64,000 nt of DNA from Gluconobacter thailandicus F149-1 = NBRC 100600 (GTDB taxonomy: Bacteria > Pseudomonadota > Alphaproteobacteria > Acetobacterales > Acetobacteraceae), in NCBI RefSeq assembly GCF_000964465.1, contig NZ_BANH01000024.1:1-64000 (forward strand), written 5' to 3'. The translations under genes and the position numbers were made by a program. Under the pieces are notes generated by a model. That model made no database searches and was not told where the DNA came from. It was given only the letters and a program-made list of their open reading frames with translations. This document shows, piece by piece, positions 27,410 to 36,667 of this stretch (the stretch's first letter is position 1; the number at the start of each line of letters is the position of its first letter).

Positions 27410-28576
27410 TCAGTCCTTGATCAACGCTCTATCACGGCAGTCCTTAGGCGCATTGACCGGGTTGCATCGAGCCACCGCCTGATTGGCAAACTGAACCTTG
27501 TAGTCATGCCAGGGCGCAGGCTCGAGACCCGGATAATCGGTGCTGATGATCTGCGCACCGCTCTTGAAGGACACCTCACGACGGCTCAGATCATTCTGCC
27601 GCGCCTCAATCGTGTTGGCATCCGCCCGCGTCCGCACAAGATAACCCTGCCGCACCAGCTCCGGGATTTTCCGCCCAGCCTCAGCGTTGTCAAAAGAGGC
27701 ACCTTCCTGACCCGCAAAACCTTCATTGGCCTCCGTATAAGCCGCATCCGGATCACCCGGCCGGCCATTGGTGAACAGAACGCGCCCTTTAAGGCCCGGA
27801 TGGTTCAACACATAACGGGCCGTATCCTGAGGACGATCCAGCACGAAAATGATCTTGCCACGCACGGACGCCAGTGTCGGCCAGCCTTTCGTTCGGATCG
27901 CTTCATTGACCGAGGGTGCCGCCCCACGCACATCATCGGGAAGCAGAAGATGGTCACGGCCAATAATATCCGTGATTTCCTTGTCCAAACGATCATAGGT
28001 TTCAGGGGTAAAGGTCTCAGGAACCGTGAATGTCAGCTTATCGTTTTTGAATGGAATGTCCTGCTTTGTTTCCACATCAATGAACACCGGGAAATGACCC
28101 GGATGATCATCTGACCACTTCCGGATGATCTGAAGGCATTTACTGAAGGGTTCGCAGTTCGAATGCTGGTCAATGTCCACAATATGCATGACCTTGAAAT
28201 CGGTACCCTGCATGGCTGCGGCGGACGCCGGATCAGCATCGGGAGTAACACCGCCTTTACGCTCCCACTCCGGCCCCTTCGGATGACGGTACTGGCCGCC
28301 TTGAGTATCAGCATAAATATCGATTTCGAGCTGGCGAACCCCGCCATCAAGCTGCCGATCCAGGGTTGTGTGCTTGTAATCCAGCGCTTCTGCAGCTTGT
28401 GGAGAAACGGCCTGAAGCCATTTCAGCGTGGCAGGAGAAATATCCGTCCTGTAACTGTTATGGGTTCCAATAATCTGAACCTGATTCAGGCGTAAATCCT
28501 TGGGAAGGTCCTGCGCTACAGCAGAAGACGAAAGACCAATCAAAGAAAAAACCAGACCATATGCAAATCGGTTCAT
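27410..28576 (-). CDS. Secreted PI-PLC-type phosphodiesterase (Ca2+-dependent PI-PLC family)
   Basis: A protein of 388 residues with a signal peptide (MNRFAYGLVFSLIGLSSSAV, cleaved near AVAQ). A TIM-barrel-like phosphodiesterase fold follows. IIGTHNSYRTD carries the first catalytic His-Asn, GGVRQLEIDIYAD the acidic ligands, and FKVMHIVDIDQHSN the second His. These are the features of the calcium-dependent phosphoinositide phospholipase C family of secreted bacterial proteins. The natural substrate is unknown. It is divergent from the TonB receptor at 28793. Confidence 0.85.
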   Translation of the reverse strand: MNRFAYGLVFSLIGLSSSAVAQDLPKDLRLNQVQIIGTHNSYRTDISPATLKWLQAVSPQAAEALDYKHTTLDRQLDGGVRQLEIDIYADTQGGQYRHPKGPEWERKGGVTPDADPASAAAMQGTDFKVMHIVDIDQHSNCEPFSKCLQIIRKWSDDHPGHFPVFIDVETKQDIPFKNDKLTFTVPETFTPETYDRLDKEITDIIGRDHLLLPDDVRGAAPSVNEAIRTKGWPTLASVRGKIIFVLDRPQDTARYVLNHPGLKGRVLFTNGRPGDPDAAYTEANEGFAGQEGASFDNAEAGRKIPELVRQGYLVRTRADANTIEARQNDLSRREVSFKSGAQIISTDYPGLEPAPWHDYKVQFANQAVARCNPVNAPKDCRDRALIKD

Positions 28577-28792
28577 GTGATGTCATCCATTTATCAGAAG
28601 CGATGGGATGACAAATCACCAGAAGACGTATGGCAACCAGAATATTTTGAACGTTTTATGATAATGACTTATTTATTTCATTCTATATTCACAAAAACAT
28701 CCTTTGAATTGAACTGGAAGCGTCCGTAGTTCCACCCATGCCTTCTTCCAGGAGGTGGCCCCAGGTCAAACGTGCCGTGCGATGGAATAACA
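28577..28792. promoter_or_regulatory. Divergent promoter region, PLC and TonB receptor
   Basis: This 216-bp region is markedly AT-rich around 28640-28700, in contrast with the coding sequence, and must hold promoters for both genes. TGATAATGA near 28659 resembles part of a Fur box, but the second half does not match, so no operator is assigned. Confidence 0.35.
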
Positions 28793-31180
28793 ATGGCTTC
28801 CTACAAGAAACGTTCTTTTTATCTGCTCTGCGCCTCTGCACTTGTTCCAGCGCTCGCAGGCAGCACAGGTCCAGCATATGCCCGCGTCCATCACACCGGA
28901 AAAACCCAGACGAAACAGACACCTGTCGCTCCAGTCCCAAAAGCCACCCCGACAGTTCCACACGATCTGGAAGGACATACGGCTGAAAGCATGAGCATTC
29001 ATGCCAGCCGCCGGGCACTGGGCGGTGGAATGATGGTTCATCATACTGAAGCCAAAACCATCAGCACCGTCACGCAGGAGTACATTTCCAAACAGGCCCC
29101 GACTGTTACGCCCGGCGTTCTGGCCTCCAGCCTCCCCGGTGTGCAGGCCACCAATGAAGGCCCCCTCAGCACCACAGCTGAAACCATCCATATCCGTGGT
29201 CTGGATCAGACACAGATCGGCATGGTGTATGAAGGTATTCCCTTGGCCGATCCGTTCACCTACGGCGCTTATACGTCCGCCATGGTCGATAACGAGAACC
29301 TTGGCTCAGTCTCTGTCAGTCAGGGATCGTCAGATCTGACAGCCCCCGTCTACAACGCTGATGGCGCACAGATGACGCTGTCTCTGCGCCATCCCGCGGA
29401 CAAGATGACAGCCTATGCGGAAGCATCCGGCGGCACACACAGCACGAACAAGGAATTCGTCCGCTTTGATACGGGGAAAATCGGGCACAGTGGCATCCGG
29501 GCTTTTGCGTCCGGCTCCTATTCCAGTGCCAATCTCTGGCGCGGACCGGGGCAGATGGATCGCTGGCATGTGGATGCCGCCATCGAAAAGCGCTGGGCAC
29601 CCAGGAGCAGTTCCGAGCTGATTTTCGGATACAACAAAGCCAACCAGACCGAATGGCTCTACCCCAATCTCGCCCAGTGGGGCGCCTACGGCACCGGCTA
29701 CAATACGCACGCAACCTATACGAAGGGCGATACGCTTTATTACAAGCTCAACACCAAAGCCACCAATGCCGTAGTAGGCGCCCTCAAAAACCATTTCGAT
29801 TTCGGACATGGCCTGACGCTTGATGCTGAACCCTATGCCATCGAGACGTTCGGCCCCAACAATTACGGCGTCAATATTCCAGCATCCAACGGCTATGTCG
29901 GCACCCAGCAGTATTTATCCCTGAACGGATATGAAGGCCAGACCGGGAACGTCACGGCTATTAGTATTCACCCATGGGTCCAGACGTCCAGCGGCATTAA
30001 TCTTGTTGGTGCATGGCATCACGGCTTCAATACACTGAAGCTGTCCTACTGGTACTCTTATGCCGTCCATACCGAGTATCAGGACCATTACCCGGTCAAC
30101 GCCTCAGGCCAGTACACCCAGAATAACGGCTACCTGACGGCCTTCAACAACGTCTCCGTCAGCCAGTACAACATCAATGGTTTTCAGCAGCTGAATGCCA
30201 TCGGTCTGGAAGATCAGGTCAAGCTCTTTCACGATCGTCTGACCATTGATGCGGGCCTGCGTGCCAACATGATTTCCCGCAGCTTCAGTCAGGATCTTCC
30301 GGGGGCCAATTTCAAATCCGTGGAGAACATGTTCGTTCCCATCCCTCAGGCCCTGATCAGCTACCAGTTTGATCCAAAGAACCAGATCTACGTCAACGGC
30401 ACGACCGGCTATCGTGCCCCCTCTTCCTTCCAGGCGCAGCTTCCGGTTTACAACTTCACAAGTGCAAACCGAGCCTCACTTCCACTGGCAAATTTCCAGC
30501 CGGAATACATGATCGGTGAAGAAATCGGGTACCGCCATTCGGGCGACATCATGTTCAACATCGCACTGTTCAATTACAACCTGACGCATCACCAGATCAC
30601 CAGCGCCTCGTATCTTCCCAACTCCACCATCATAATCAGCCAGCCGATCGATGCGGGCGGTGAAAGCGCGCAGGGTGTACAGGCCGAAATTTCAACCCGG
30701 CCCTGGCACCATATCAGCGCCTATGCCTCCGGGCAGTTCATGCGTACGCGCGTTGGCAACAACATTGCCTATCAGGGCGACTATCTGCGCACGAAGGGCA
30801 AACAGGAAGTCGCATCCCCGAAGTTCACTGGCGCTCTCGGCTTAACGTATGACGACGGCACCAACTTCGCGAACTTCAATCTGCGCTACACGGACTCCCA
30901 GTACGCAACATTAATGAACGACCAGTCCATTCCGTCCTACGTCACGTCCGATATTTCGCTGGGTCGCTACCTTCCAAAAGTCGGCCGCGTTCGCCCGAAG
31001 GCCATGTTGAGCCTCATGAATGTCGGGGACAATCACTATCTGGCACAGGTCAACGGCTTCTCCGGCAACGCCACAACGACACGCGGCGTCTATGGAAAGA
31101 CACTGTCCGCGTCCCAGCCAACCTACAGCGTCGGCACAGGCTTCGCTGCGGTTGTTTCCGTCTCTGGCACGTTTGAATAA
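28793..31180 (+). CDS. TonB-dependent outer-membrane receptor
   Basis: A receptor of about 795 residues. A signal peptide (MASYKKRSFYLLCASALVPA, cleaved near AYA) precedes a plug domain with AETIHIRGLDQTQIGMVYEG and a beta-barrel ending in VSVSGTFE. The barrel is rich in Tyr, Asn and Gln and has long external loops. The substrate is not recognisable. Iron chelates or an organic molecule released by the neighbouring PLC are both possible. The start at 28793 is preceded by GGAATAAC. The gene ends at a strong terminator. Confidence 0.88.
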   Translation: MASYKKRSFYLLCASALVPALAGSTGPAYARVHHTGKTQTKQTPVAPVPKATPTVPHDLEGHTAESMSIHASRRALGGGMMVHHTEAKTISTVTQEYISKQAPTVTPGVLASSLPGVQATNEGPLSTTAETIHIRGLDQTQIGMVYEGIPLADPFTYGAYTSAMVDNENLGSVSVSQGSSDLTAPVYNADGAQMTLSLRHPADKMTAYAEASGGTHSTNKEFVRFDTGKIGHSGIRAFASGSYSSANLWRGPGQMDRWHVDAAIEKRWAPRSSSELIFGYNKANQTEWLYPNLAQWGAYGTGYNTHATYTKGDTLYYKLNTKATNAVVGALKNHFDFGHGLTLDAEPYAIETFGPNNYGVNIPASNGYVGTQQYLSLNGYEGQTGNVTAISIHPWVQTSSGINLVGAWHHGFNTLKLSYWYSYAVHTEYQDHYPVNASGQYTQNNGYLTAFNNVSVSQYNINGFQQLNAIGLEDQVKLFHDRLTIDAGLRANMISRSFSQDLPGANFKSVENMFVPIPQALISYQFDPKNQIYVNGTTGYRAPSSFQAQLPVYNFTSANRASLPLANFQPEYMIGEEIGYRHSGDIMFNIALFNYNLTHHQITSASYLPNSTIIISQPIDAGGESAQGVQAEISTRPWHHISAYASGQFMRTRVGNNIAYQGDYLRTKGKQEVASPKFTGALGLTYDDGTNFANFNLRYTDSQYATLMNDQSIPSYVTSDISLGRYLPKVGRVRPKAMLSLMNVGDNHYLAQVNGFSGNATTTRGVYGKTLSASQPTYSVGTGFAAVVSVSGTFE

Positions 31181-31215
31181 AACCCATACCGGGATCTGAA
31201 CGGTTCCGCACAAAC

Positions 31216-31258
31216 AAAAAAGAACGGTACAGCCTCTTCGGCCGTACCGCTCTTTTTT
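31216..31258. terminator. Bidirectional intrinsic terminator after the TonB receptor
   Basis: CGGTAC (31225-31230) pairs with GTACCG (31244-31249), and an inner GCC/GGC pair surrounds a TCTTC loop. An A-run on the left and TTTTTT on the right make it work in both directions between the receptor and ridA. Confidence 0.85.
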
Positions 31259-31277
31259 GTTGGGGGTTTTCTTCTGC

Positions 31278-31640
31278 TCAGCGCAGGGCAGCAATCGCCG
31301 TAATTTCCACCCGCCAGTCCGGATCGGCCAGTTTGGCCTCAACCGTGGCACGGGCGGGCTTATGGCCCGTATCCAGCCACGCGTCCCAAGCCTTGTTCAT
31401 ATTCCCGATCTCGTTGATGTCGGTCAGGAAGATCTGAATAGACAGGATACGCGTCTTGTCCGTACCCAGATCCGCCAGAAGCGCATCGATCTGGCGCAGG
31501 ATATCAGCCGTCTGGCCTTCCGTATCCAGCGTGGCATCATCCGCGACCTGCCCGGCCAGATAGGCCAGACCGTTATGGGTCACGACACCGGCAAGACGGT
31601 CTTCCTCAAGATGGCGGGTAATGTCGGAGTTGGTGCGCAC
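31278..31640 (-). CDS. RidA-family protein (YjgF/YER057c/UK114)
   Basis: A protein of 120 residues, usual for the family. RidA enzymes hydrolyse reactive imine and enamine intermediates. Seen here are LAYLAGQVADD near the N-terminus, DALLADLGTDKTRILSIQIF, NEIGNMNKAWDAW, and PARATVEAKLADPDWRVEIT, with the conserved Arg and the final acidic residue expected at the trimer interface. Deaminase activity is not confirmed by sequence. It is the last gene of the hsp20-DUF1150-ridA run. Confidence 0.88.
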   Translation of the reverse strand: MRTNSDITRHLEEDRLAGVVTHNGLAYLAGQVADDATLDTEGQTADILRQIDALLADLGTDKTRILSIQIFLTDINEIGNMNKAWDAWLDTGHKPARATVEAKLADPDWRVEITAIAALR

Positions 31641-31649
31641 GCCTGAACC

Positions 31650-31940
31650 TTACTGAAGAAGAGTGGGAATCATTTCGTGTTCAAGGATCGCGTCCATAGC
31701 GCTTTCCTCATCGTCTGCCACGGCCATGGGTGTGCCATCGGCAGCATGAATTGCAACCATCAGCTCACCATCATGCATGACGGATCTGACATAGGCGAGC
31801 TGGGACATGCCCAGCGTCCGAAGCTGCGGTCCCGTGATCCGTCTCAGATCTGCCGGGAGCATGTCTTCCTGCCCATCACTGTTTTCGAACGGATTGTTCA
31901 AGTCCTGATCCTTACTGAAACCTGTGGGCTTCTCTGGCAC
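31650..31940 (-). CDS. DUF1150 family protein
   Basis: A small protein of 96 residues. The core RTLGMSQLAYVRSVMHDGEL and AIHAADGTPMAVADDEESAM match DUF1150, which is found in alphaproteobacteria directly downstream of small heat-shock genes. Its function is unknown, and its linkage to hsp20 suggests a stress role. It lies 9 bp before ridA. Confidence 0.8.
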   Translation of the reverse strand: MPEKPTGFSKDQDLNNPFENSDGQEDMLPADLRRITGPQLRTLGMSQLAYVRSVMHDGELMVAIHAADGTPMAVADDEESAMDAILEHEMIPTLLQ

Positions 31941-31977
31941 CAGTCAGGTTGAAACATACAAGCTGTCAAAAAACGGT

Positions 31978-32487
31978 TTATTCGTCGTCAAGATCGCGCA
32001 CCGGTCGTGCCCGGCGTGGCTTGACCACGGGCGGAACGACTTCGTGCTGCACGGTCTGCGGCGTACCTGCCGTCCTGCGCCCCTGCGTGATGGCAATCCG
32101 CTTCACGCGAACTTCCGGCTCCGGACGCAGAAGATCGATATGCAGCAGGCCATTATCAAGCCAGGCTCCACCAATCTCGATGCCTTCCGCCAGAACGAAC
32201 GCCTTGTGAAATTGCCGCGCGGCAATCCCCCGATGAAGAAACACCCGGCCCTGACTGTCATCGGTCTGGCGACCGCGGATCACGAGCTGGTTGTCTTCCT
32301 GCGTGATCTGAAGATCGTCCATCACGAACCCTGCCACAGCCAGCGTAATCCGCAGGGCTGTCTGACTTAGCTGTTCGATGTTGTATGGCGGATAACCGTC
32401 GGACGTGGATTTGGACGCACGCTCAAGCATCTGCTCAAGATGATCGAAACCAAGGAACATGGGTGACGTAAACAGACGACCGGACAT
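31978..32487 (-). CDS. Small heat-shock protein, Hsp20 family
   Basis: A chaperone of about 169 residues that holds unfolding proteins. The alpha-crystallin domain has PPYNIEQLSQTALRITLAVA and LVIRGRQTDDSQGRVFLHRG followed by IAARQFHKAFVLAEGIE. Near its end is ENGLL-like DNGLLHIDL. The start at 32487 has GGAGGAGG upstream, and an upstream in-frame extension has none. It is divergent from def, and a sigma32-like promoter is seen at 32561-32588. Confidence 0.92.
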   Translation of the reverse strand: MSGRLFTSPMFLGFDHLEQMLERASKSTSDGYPPYNIEQLSQTALRITLAVAGFVMDDLQITQEDNQLVIRGRQTDDSQGRVFLHRGIAARQFHKAFVLAEGIEIGGAWLDNGLLHIDLLRPEPEVRVKRIAITQGRRTAGTPQTVQHEVVPPVVKPRRARPVRDLDDE

Positions 32488-32560
32488 AGGGCTTGAGCCT
32501 CCTCCATGAGCGAGACAGTGGGTATCAGACCCTCCATGAGGCACCTGACATCAGTACAGG

Positions 32561-32588
32561 ATATGGTGGAGCACCCCAAAGATGCAAG
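32561..32588 (-). promoter_or_regulatory. Sigma32-like heat-shock promoter of hsp20
   Basis: On the minus strand, CTTGCAT (32588-32582) is followed after 13 bp by CACCATAT (32568-32561). The sigma32 consensus is CTTGAAA, 11-15 bp, CCCCATAT, giving 5 of 7 and 7 of 8 matches with correct spacing. The implied 5' leader to the hsp20 start is about 65 nt. Confidence 0.5.
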
Positions 32589-32652
32589 TTCTGCCTTGGG
32601 AAATGCCTCTCAGGACTGGCACAAAAGCCTCACCCTCGCTACATCGCAAAGC

Positions 32653-33207
32653 ATGAGCGAATTCGATTTCCTGTCCGGCATCGATGCGGTGCCCCCGACC
32701 CAGATCCTGATTGCCCCGGCCCCTGTGCTGCGGCAGGTCGCCCGCGAAGTGCGCGCGGAAGACATGGCCTTCCTGCGTGAAAAGCTTCCAGGCATGTTTT
32801 CCGCCATGTACAAGGCCCCCGGCATCGGCCTCGCCGCGCCACAAGTCGGTCTTGGCATGCGCTTTGCCCTCGTGGACGTGGCCGAGGAAGACGCCCCCCG
32901 TGAGCCAATGGTTCTGATCAACCCGGAAATCGTGACGGATTCCGAGCAGATGGCGGTTCGGGAAGAAGGCTGCCTTTCTCTGCCGAATCAGTATGCGGAA
33001 GTCATCCGCCCCGAATCGATTCGCGTCCGTTACCGGAACCTTGCCGGCGAAATCATCGAGCGGGATGCGGAGGGTCTTCTGGCGACCTGCATCCAGCACG
33101 AAATGGATCATCTGGATGGCGTCCTGTTCGTGGATCATCTTTCCACGCTCAAGCGCAACATGATCATGCGCCGCCTTGCCAAAGAGCAGAAGCTGAGAAG
33201 GCGCTAA
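32653..33207 (+). CDS. def: Peptide deformylase
   Basis: Removes the formyl group from nascent N-terminal methionine. The three motifs are GIGLAAPQVG, EEGCLSLP (metal Cys) and QHEMDHLDG (two metal His and the catalytic Glu). The frame is open from 32506. The Met at 32653 gives 184 residues, the normal length, and clears the divergent hsp20 promoter. A start at 32506 or 32563 would add an unusual N-terminal extension. It is 6 bp ahead of fmt, pairing deformylation with Met-tRNA formylation. Confidence 0.93.
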   Translation: MSEFDFLSGIDAVPPTQILIAPAPVLRQVAREVRAEDMAFLREKLPGMFSAMYKAPGIGLAAPQVGLGMRFALVDVAEEDAPREPMVLINPEIVTDSEQMAVREEGCLSLPNQYAEVIRPESIRVRYRNLAGEIIERDAEGLLATCIQHEMDHLDGVLFVDHLSTLKRNMIMRRLAKEQKLRRR

Positions 33208-33213
33208 TCAGCG

Positions 33214-34125
33214 ATGCGTCTGATCTTCATGGGCACGCCGGATTTCGCGGTCCCGGCCCTGCATGCCCTCATGGCCGCAGGACACGAGATCGTTGCGGTC
33301 TACACGCAGCCTCCGCGCCCTGCAGGGCGCGGCAAGGCCGTGCGCCGCTCGCCTGTTCATGAAGCAGCAGAAGCTGCCGGAATTGAAGTCCGCACGCCTG
33401 CGCGAGTCCGTAAGGACGAGGCAGAGCACGAAGCCTTTGCCGCACTCAACGCCGATGCTGCCGTTGTCGCGGCCTATGGGCTGATCCTGCCCAAGGCCAT
33501 GCTGAATGCACCGCGTCTGGGTTGTCTGAACATCCATGCCAGCCTCCTTCCCCGCTGGCGTGGAGCATCGCCGATCCAGTCGTCCATCGTTGCTGGAGAC
33601 AGTCAGAGCGGCGTCTCCATCATGCAGATGGATGAGGGCCTCGACACTGGTGCGGTACTGCTTGAAGAAGCCACGCCCATCAGTGCGTCTGACACAGCCA
33701 GCACGCTCCATGACCGTCTGGCAGAGATTGGCGGTCGTCTGATCGTTCGCGCGTTGCAGGAACAGCCTGTTGCCGTGCCACAGCCCGAAGAAGGCGTGAC
33801 CTATGCACATATGCTCAAGCGCGAGGACGGGCGGATAGACTGGTCCAGAAGTTGCGAGGACATTGACCGTCAGATCCGTGGCCTGACCCCATGGCCCGGC
33901 GCCTTCACGATGCTGAACGAGGTGGTCCTCAAGATTGGTGCCGCAACACCGCTACCAGAACAGTCGGGCCCGGACGCAGGTATGGCCATTGATGACGCCC
34001 TGACTATTGCTTGTGGTAAGGGCGCGCTACGCATCGACCGCATCCAGAAGCCCGGACGCAGCATGATGAACGCCAGCGATTTCGTACGTGGACAGGCCGT
34101 CCCGAAGGGTACCCGTCTTGGCTGA
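33214..34125 (+). CDS. fmt: Methionyl-tRNA formyltransferase
   Basis: Formylates initiator Met-tRNA. Its 303 residues begin MRLIFMGTPDFAVPAL, the typical start. LGCLNIHASLLPRWRGASPI holds the catalytic Asn-His region, and SIMQMDEGLDTGAVL the conserved Asp. A C-terminal OB-type domain for tRNA binding follows. It is between def and truA, and its stop overlaps the truA start. Confidence 0.97.
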   Translation: MRLIFMGTPDFAVPALHALMAAGHEIVAVYTQPPRPAGRGKAVRRSPVHEAAEAAGIEVRTPARVRKDEAEHEAFAALNADAAVVAAYGLILPKAMLNAPRLGCLNIHASLLPRWRGASPIQSSIVAGDSQSGVSIMQMDEGLDTGAVLLEEATPISASDTASTLHDRLAEIGGRLIVRALQEQPVAVPQPEEGVTYAHMLKREDGRIDWSRSCEDIDRQIRGLTPWPGAFTMLNEVVLKIGAATPLPEQSGPDAGMAIDDALTIACGKGALRIDRIQKPGRSMMNASDFVRGQAVPKGTRLG

Positions 34126-34897
34126 AGCAGAAATCGCACGCTGGGCCCTGAAGATTGAATATGACGGCACCAATTATGTCGGCTGGCAGCGCCAGAAAGA
34201 CGGAGTATCGATTCAGAGCCTGATCGAAGAAGCTGCATCGAAGCTGGTCGGCGGCCGCGCCGTTTCCAGCATCACCGCTGGACGCACAGATGCCGGGGTG
34301 CATGCCTCAGGAATGGTGATCCATCTCGACTTCCCGGCTGATGCTCCGATCAATGGTCGCCAGATCCGCGATGGCATGGGGTATTACCTCAAACCCCATC
34401 CGGTTGTGGTTCTTCAGGCCGTACCAGTCAGTCTGGACTGGAGTGCACGCTTCTCCGCGACGTGGCGCAGCTACCGCTTTACGATCCTCAACCGGCCAGC
34501 CCGACCTGCTTTGCAGGAAAACAAAGTCTGGCACGTCAAACGGTCGCTGGACGTCAATCTGATGCAGGAGGGCGCGAACTTCCTACTCGGGTCACACGAT
34601 TTCACGTCCTTCCGGGCGATTGCCTGTCAGGCGAAAAGCGCCGTTCGTACGCTGGATGTTCTCAACATTCACCGTGAAGGCGAGCTGGTCATCGTGGATA
34701 CACAAGCCCGCTCGTTCCTGCATCATCAGGTCCGGAACATGGTGGGATCGCTCGTCATGGTGGGATCGCGCCAGTGGCCGACAGAAAAAATGCGGGACAT
34801 ACTGGAAGCGAGAAATCGCTGTGCCGCCGGACCGACATCCCCGCCAGACGGTTTATGCCTGACAGGCGTCGGCTATCCCGAAGACCCGTTCGCGTAA
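34118..34897 (+). CDS. truA: tRNA pseudouridine(38-40) synthase TruA
   Basis: Makes pseudouridine in the anticodon arm. KIEYDGTNYVGWQRQ opens the fold. TAGRTDAGVHASGMVIH contains the catalytic Asp of the R-x-D-x-G-V motif. SFRAIACQAKS and SFLHHQVRNMVGSLVMVG are further signatures. TTG at 34118 is preferred because AAGGG lies eight bases upstream and the length of 259 fits; a GTG at 34088 is the alternative. It overlaps fmt by 8 bp. Confidence 0.95.
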   Translation: MAEAEIARWALKIEYDGTNYVGWQRQKDGVSIQSLIEEAASKLVGGRAVSSITAGRTDAGVHASGMVIHLDFPADAPINGRQIRDGMGYYLKPHPVVVLQAVPVSLDWSARFSATWRSYRFTILNRPARPALQENKVWHVKRSLDVNLMQEGANFLLGSHDFTSFRAIACQAKSAVRTLDVLNIHREGELVIVDTQARSFLHHQVRNMVGSLVMVGSRQWPTEKMRDILEARNRCAAGPTSPPDGLCLTGVGYPEDPFA

Positions 34898-34900
34898 GGC

Positions 34901-35521
34901 TCAAACGCCCCCGAACAGGTCGCCCAGAGCGTTGTAATGCGGCGGCAGAAGCCAGAGCAGACCAAACAGCACAATAGCGCTTAACGTTTGCAACACGGTC
35001 ATGATGACCGCCTGCAACGCTGTCATCATCAGACCAACGCGCGTGACATACCAGGTCAGCCAGAGGCTATAGAGCTGCACACCAGCAGCCACTCCTGCAA
35101 TAGCAGCAGGTGATGACGCATTCCCCGGCATCACCATCCGCATGACACCTTCCGCCATGATCATCATGATCAGCGGCAGCCAGGCACACCAGAGCGATGC
35201 CGTCGCATACCGCGACCACAGCCCTTTGCGCCCCGCAAAAGCTGCATAGCGCTCAGACACCACCAGCTGAAGAAGCGTGCAGACAAGCTGAACAAGCGCC
35301 TGCGTCAGCCGTAGCCCCCGCTGATCTGCAGGCATGAAAAATGCCCCGAAAATTCCGATCAGCGCAATCGCTACAGTTGGGGCCAGCGCCGCCATGAGCG
35401 GCTGCGTGCCGGGCGCGAAACAGTTGATCCCGATGCCACGGCCGCGCCCCAGAAGCCATACTCCGAGCGGAACATTCATGCCTCCTGCGGAAGGCATGCC
35501 AGTCGGGCGGTCTGGTGTCAC
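34901..35521 (-). CDS. Putative membrane protein coupled to dapE
   Basis: A protein of about 206 residues with five or six hydrophobic segments, for example [20 protein letters not shown], a stretch near [17 protein letters not shown], a segment around [20 protein letters not shown], and [19 protein letters not shown] do not recognise a family. Its start overlaps the dapE stop by 4 bp (ATGA), so it is translated with dapE. A link to cell-wall precursor metabolism is possible but unsupported by motifs. Confidence 0.7.
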   Translation of the reverse strand: MTPDRPTGMPSAGGMNVPLGVWLLGRGRGIGINCFAPGTQPLMAALAPTVAIALIGIFGAFFMPADQRGLRLTQALVQLVCTLLQLVVSERYAAFAGRKGLWSRYATASLWCAWLPLIMMIMAEGVMRMVMPGNASSPAAIAGVAAGVQLYSLWLTWYVTRVGLMMTALQAVIMTVLQTLSAIVLFGLLWLLPPHYNALGDLFGGV

Positions 35522-36663
35522 AGGCCAAATCTTTCCATGAACGTCAGATAGATACGGGTCAGGTCTTCAAGTGTCGAAACATCCACGTGCTCGTCCCGCT
35601 TGTGCATGGTTGCACCCACCAGCCCAAACTCTGCAACAGCACAGTGCTGCGAGATGAAACGGGCATCGGACGTTCCGCCACCCGTATCAAGCTTCGGGCG
35701 ACGCCCCGTGACATCCTGAACAGCCTGCTCAAGACAGTTCACCGCTGGCCCAGGCTGCGTCAGAAATGCCTCGCCACTGATGGCAATCTTCACGTCGCTG
35801 TCCGGCGCATGACGGCTCACAACGTCCCGGATCCAGTCAGCCAGACCGGCTCCCGTATGGCTATCATTGAACCGGATGTTCAGCCGCGCACGCGCATCGG
35901 CCGGAATAACATTCGTGGCTGGGTTCCCGACATCCACACTCGTCACCTGAAGCGACGACGGAGAAAACCATTCCGTCCCTTCATCAAGACAACGCCCTGT
36001 CAGTTCAGTCAGGGCCGCCAGAAGGCGATGTATGGGATTATCCGCCAGATGGGGATAGGCCACATGCCCTTGCACGCCACGCACGGTAATCTCGGCATTC
36101 ATGCTGCCGCGACGGCCAATCTTGATGGTGTCGCCGAGAGCCGCAGGATTGGTCGGCTCACCCAGAAGGCAGAAATCCGGAACCTCACCATGCGCCGCCA
36201 ACCATTCGATGACGGGCTTTGTGCCAAAATGCGCCGGGCCTTCTTCATCGCCCGTAATGAGAAGAGAAATCGTTCCCTTGAGCGGACGGCTTTCCAAAAA
36301 GCGAGCAATAGCTGCAACGGAGCAGGCCACGCCCCCCTTCATGTCCGCAATGCCACGCCCATAGAGGCGGCCATCATGGATTTCGGCGGAGAACGGATCA
36401 TGCGCCCAGCCTTCACCGGGGGGTACAACATCCGTATGCCCTGCGAAACAGAGAGACGGGCTCCCTGTTCCGATCCGGGCATAAAAATTCGGGGTCGGCG
36501 CATCTTCTGGTCCAAAAGGAAGATGCGTAACCTCAAACCCCATCTTTTCCAGAACCGATGCCAGAAGAGCCTGCGCTCCATCATCGGCCGGCGTGACGGA
36601 CTGGCAACGGATCAGATCCTGCGCAAGAGCAACAGGATCAGTCGGAAAAGACGGGGACGACAT
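35518..36663 (-). CDS. dapE: Succinyl-diaminopimelate desuccinylase
   Basis: Hydrolyses N-succinyl-L,L-diaminopimelate in the lysine and peptidoglycan pathway, with two zinc ions. The M20 peptidase motifs are [14 protein letters not shown] (first zinc His and Asp), [12 protein letters not shown] (bridging Asp) and [11 protein letters not shown] (catalytic and metal Glu). The late [16 protein letters not shown] is also typical. Start 36663 lies 5 bp after dapD ends; an upstream in-frame start would overlap dapD and is disfavoured. It has about 381 residues. Confidence 0.95.
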   Translation of the reverse strand: MSSPSFPTDPVALAQDLIRCQSVTPADDGAQALLASVLEKMGFEVTHLPFGPEDAPTPNFYARIGTGSPSLCFAGHTDVVPPGEGWAHDPFSAEIHDGRLYGRGIADMKGGVACSVAAIARFLESRPLKGTISLLITGDEEGPAHFGTKPVIEWLAAHGEVPDFCLLGEPTNPAALGDTIKIGRRGSMNAEITVRGVQGHVAYPHLADNPIHRLLAALTELTGRCLDEGTEWFSPSSLQVTSVDVGNPATNVIPADARARLNIRFNDSHTGAGLADWIRDVVSRHAPDSDVKIAISGEAFLTQPGPAVNCLEQAVQDVTGRRPKLDTGGGTSDARFISQHCAVAEFGLVGATMHKRDEHVDVSTLEDLTRIYLTFMERFGL

Positions 36664-36667
36664 CGAA

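Noticed and set aside
28655-28680. Fur box upstream of the TonB receptor
   Set aside because: TGATAATGA matches one half only; the second half fits about as well as chance in AT-rich DNA.
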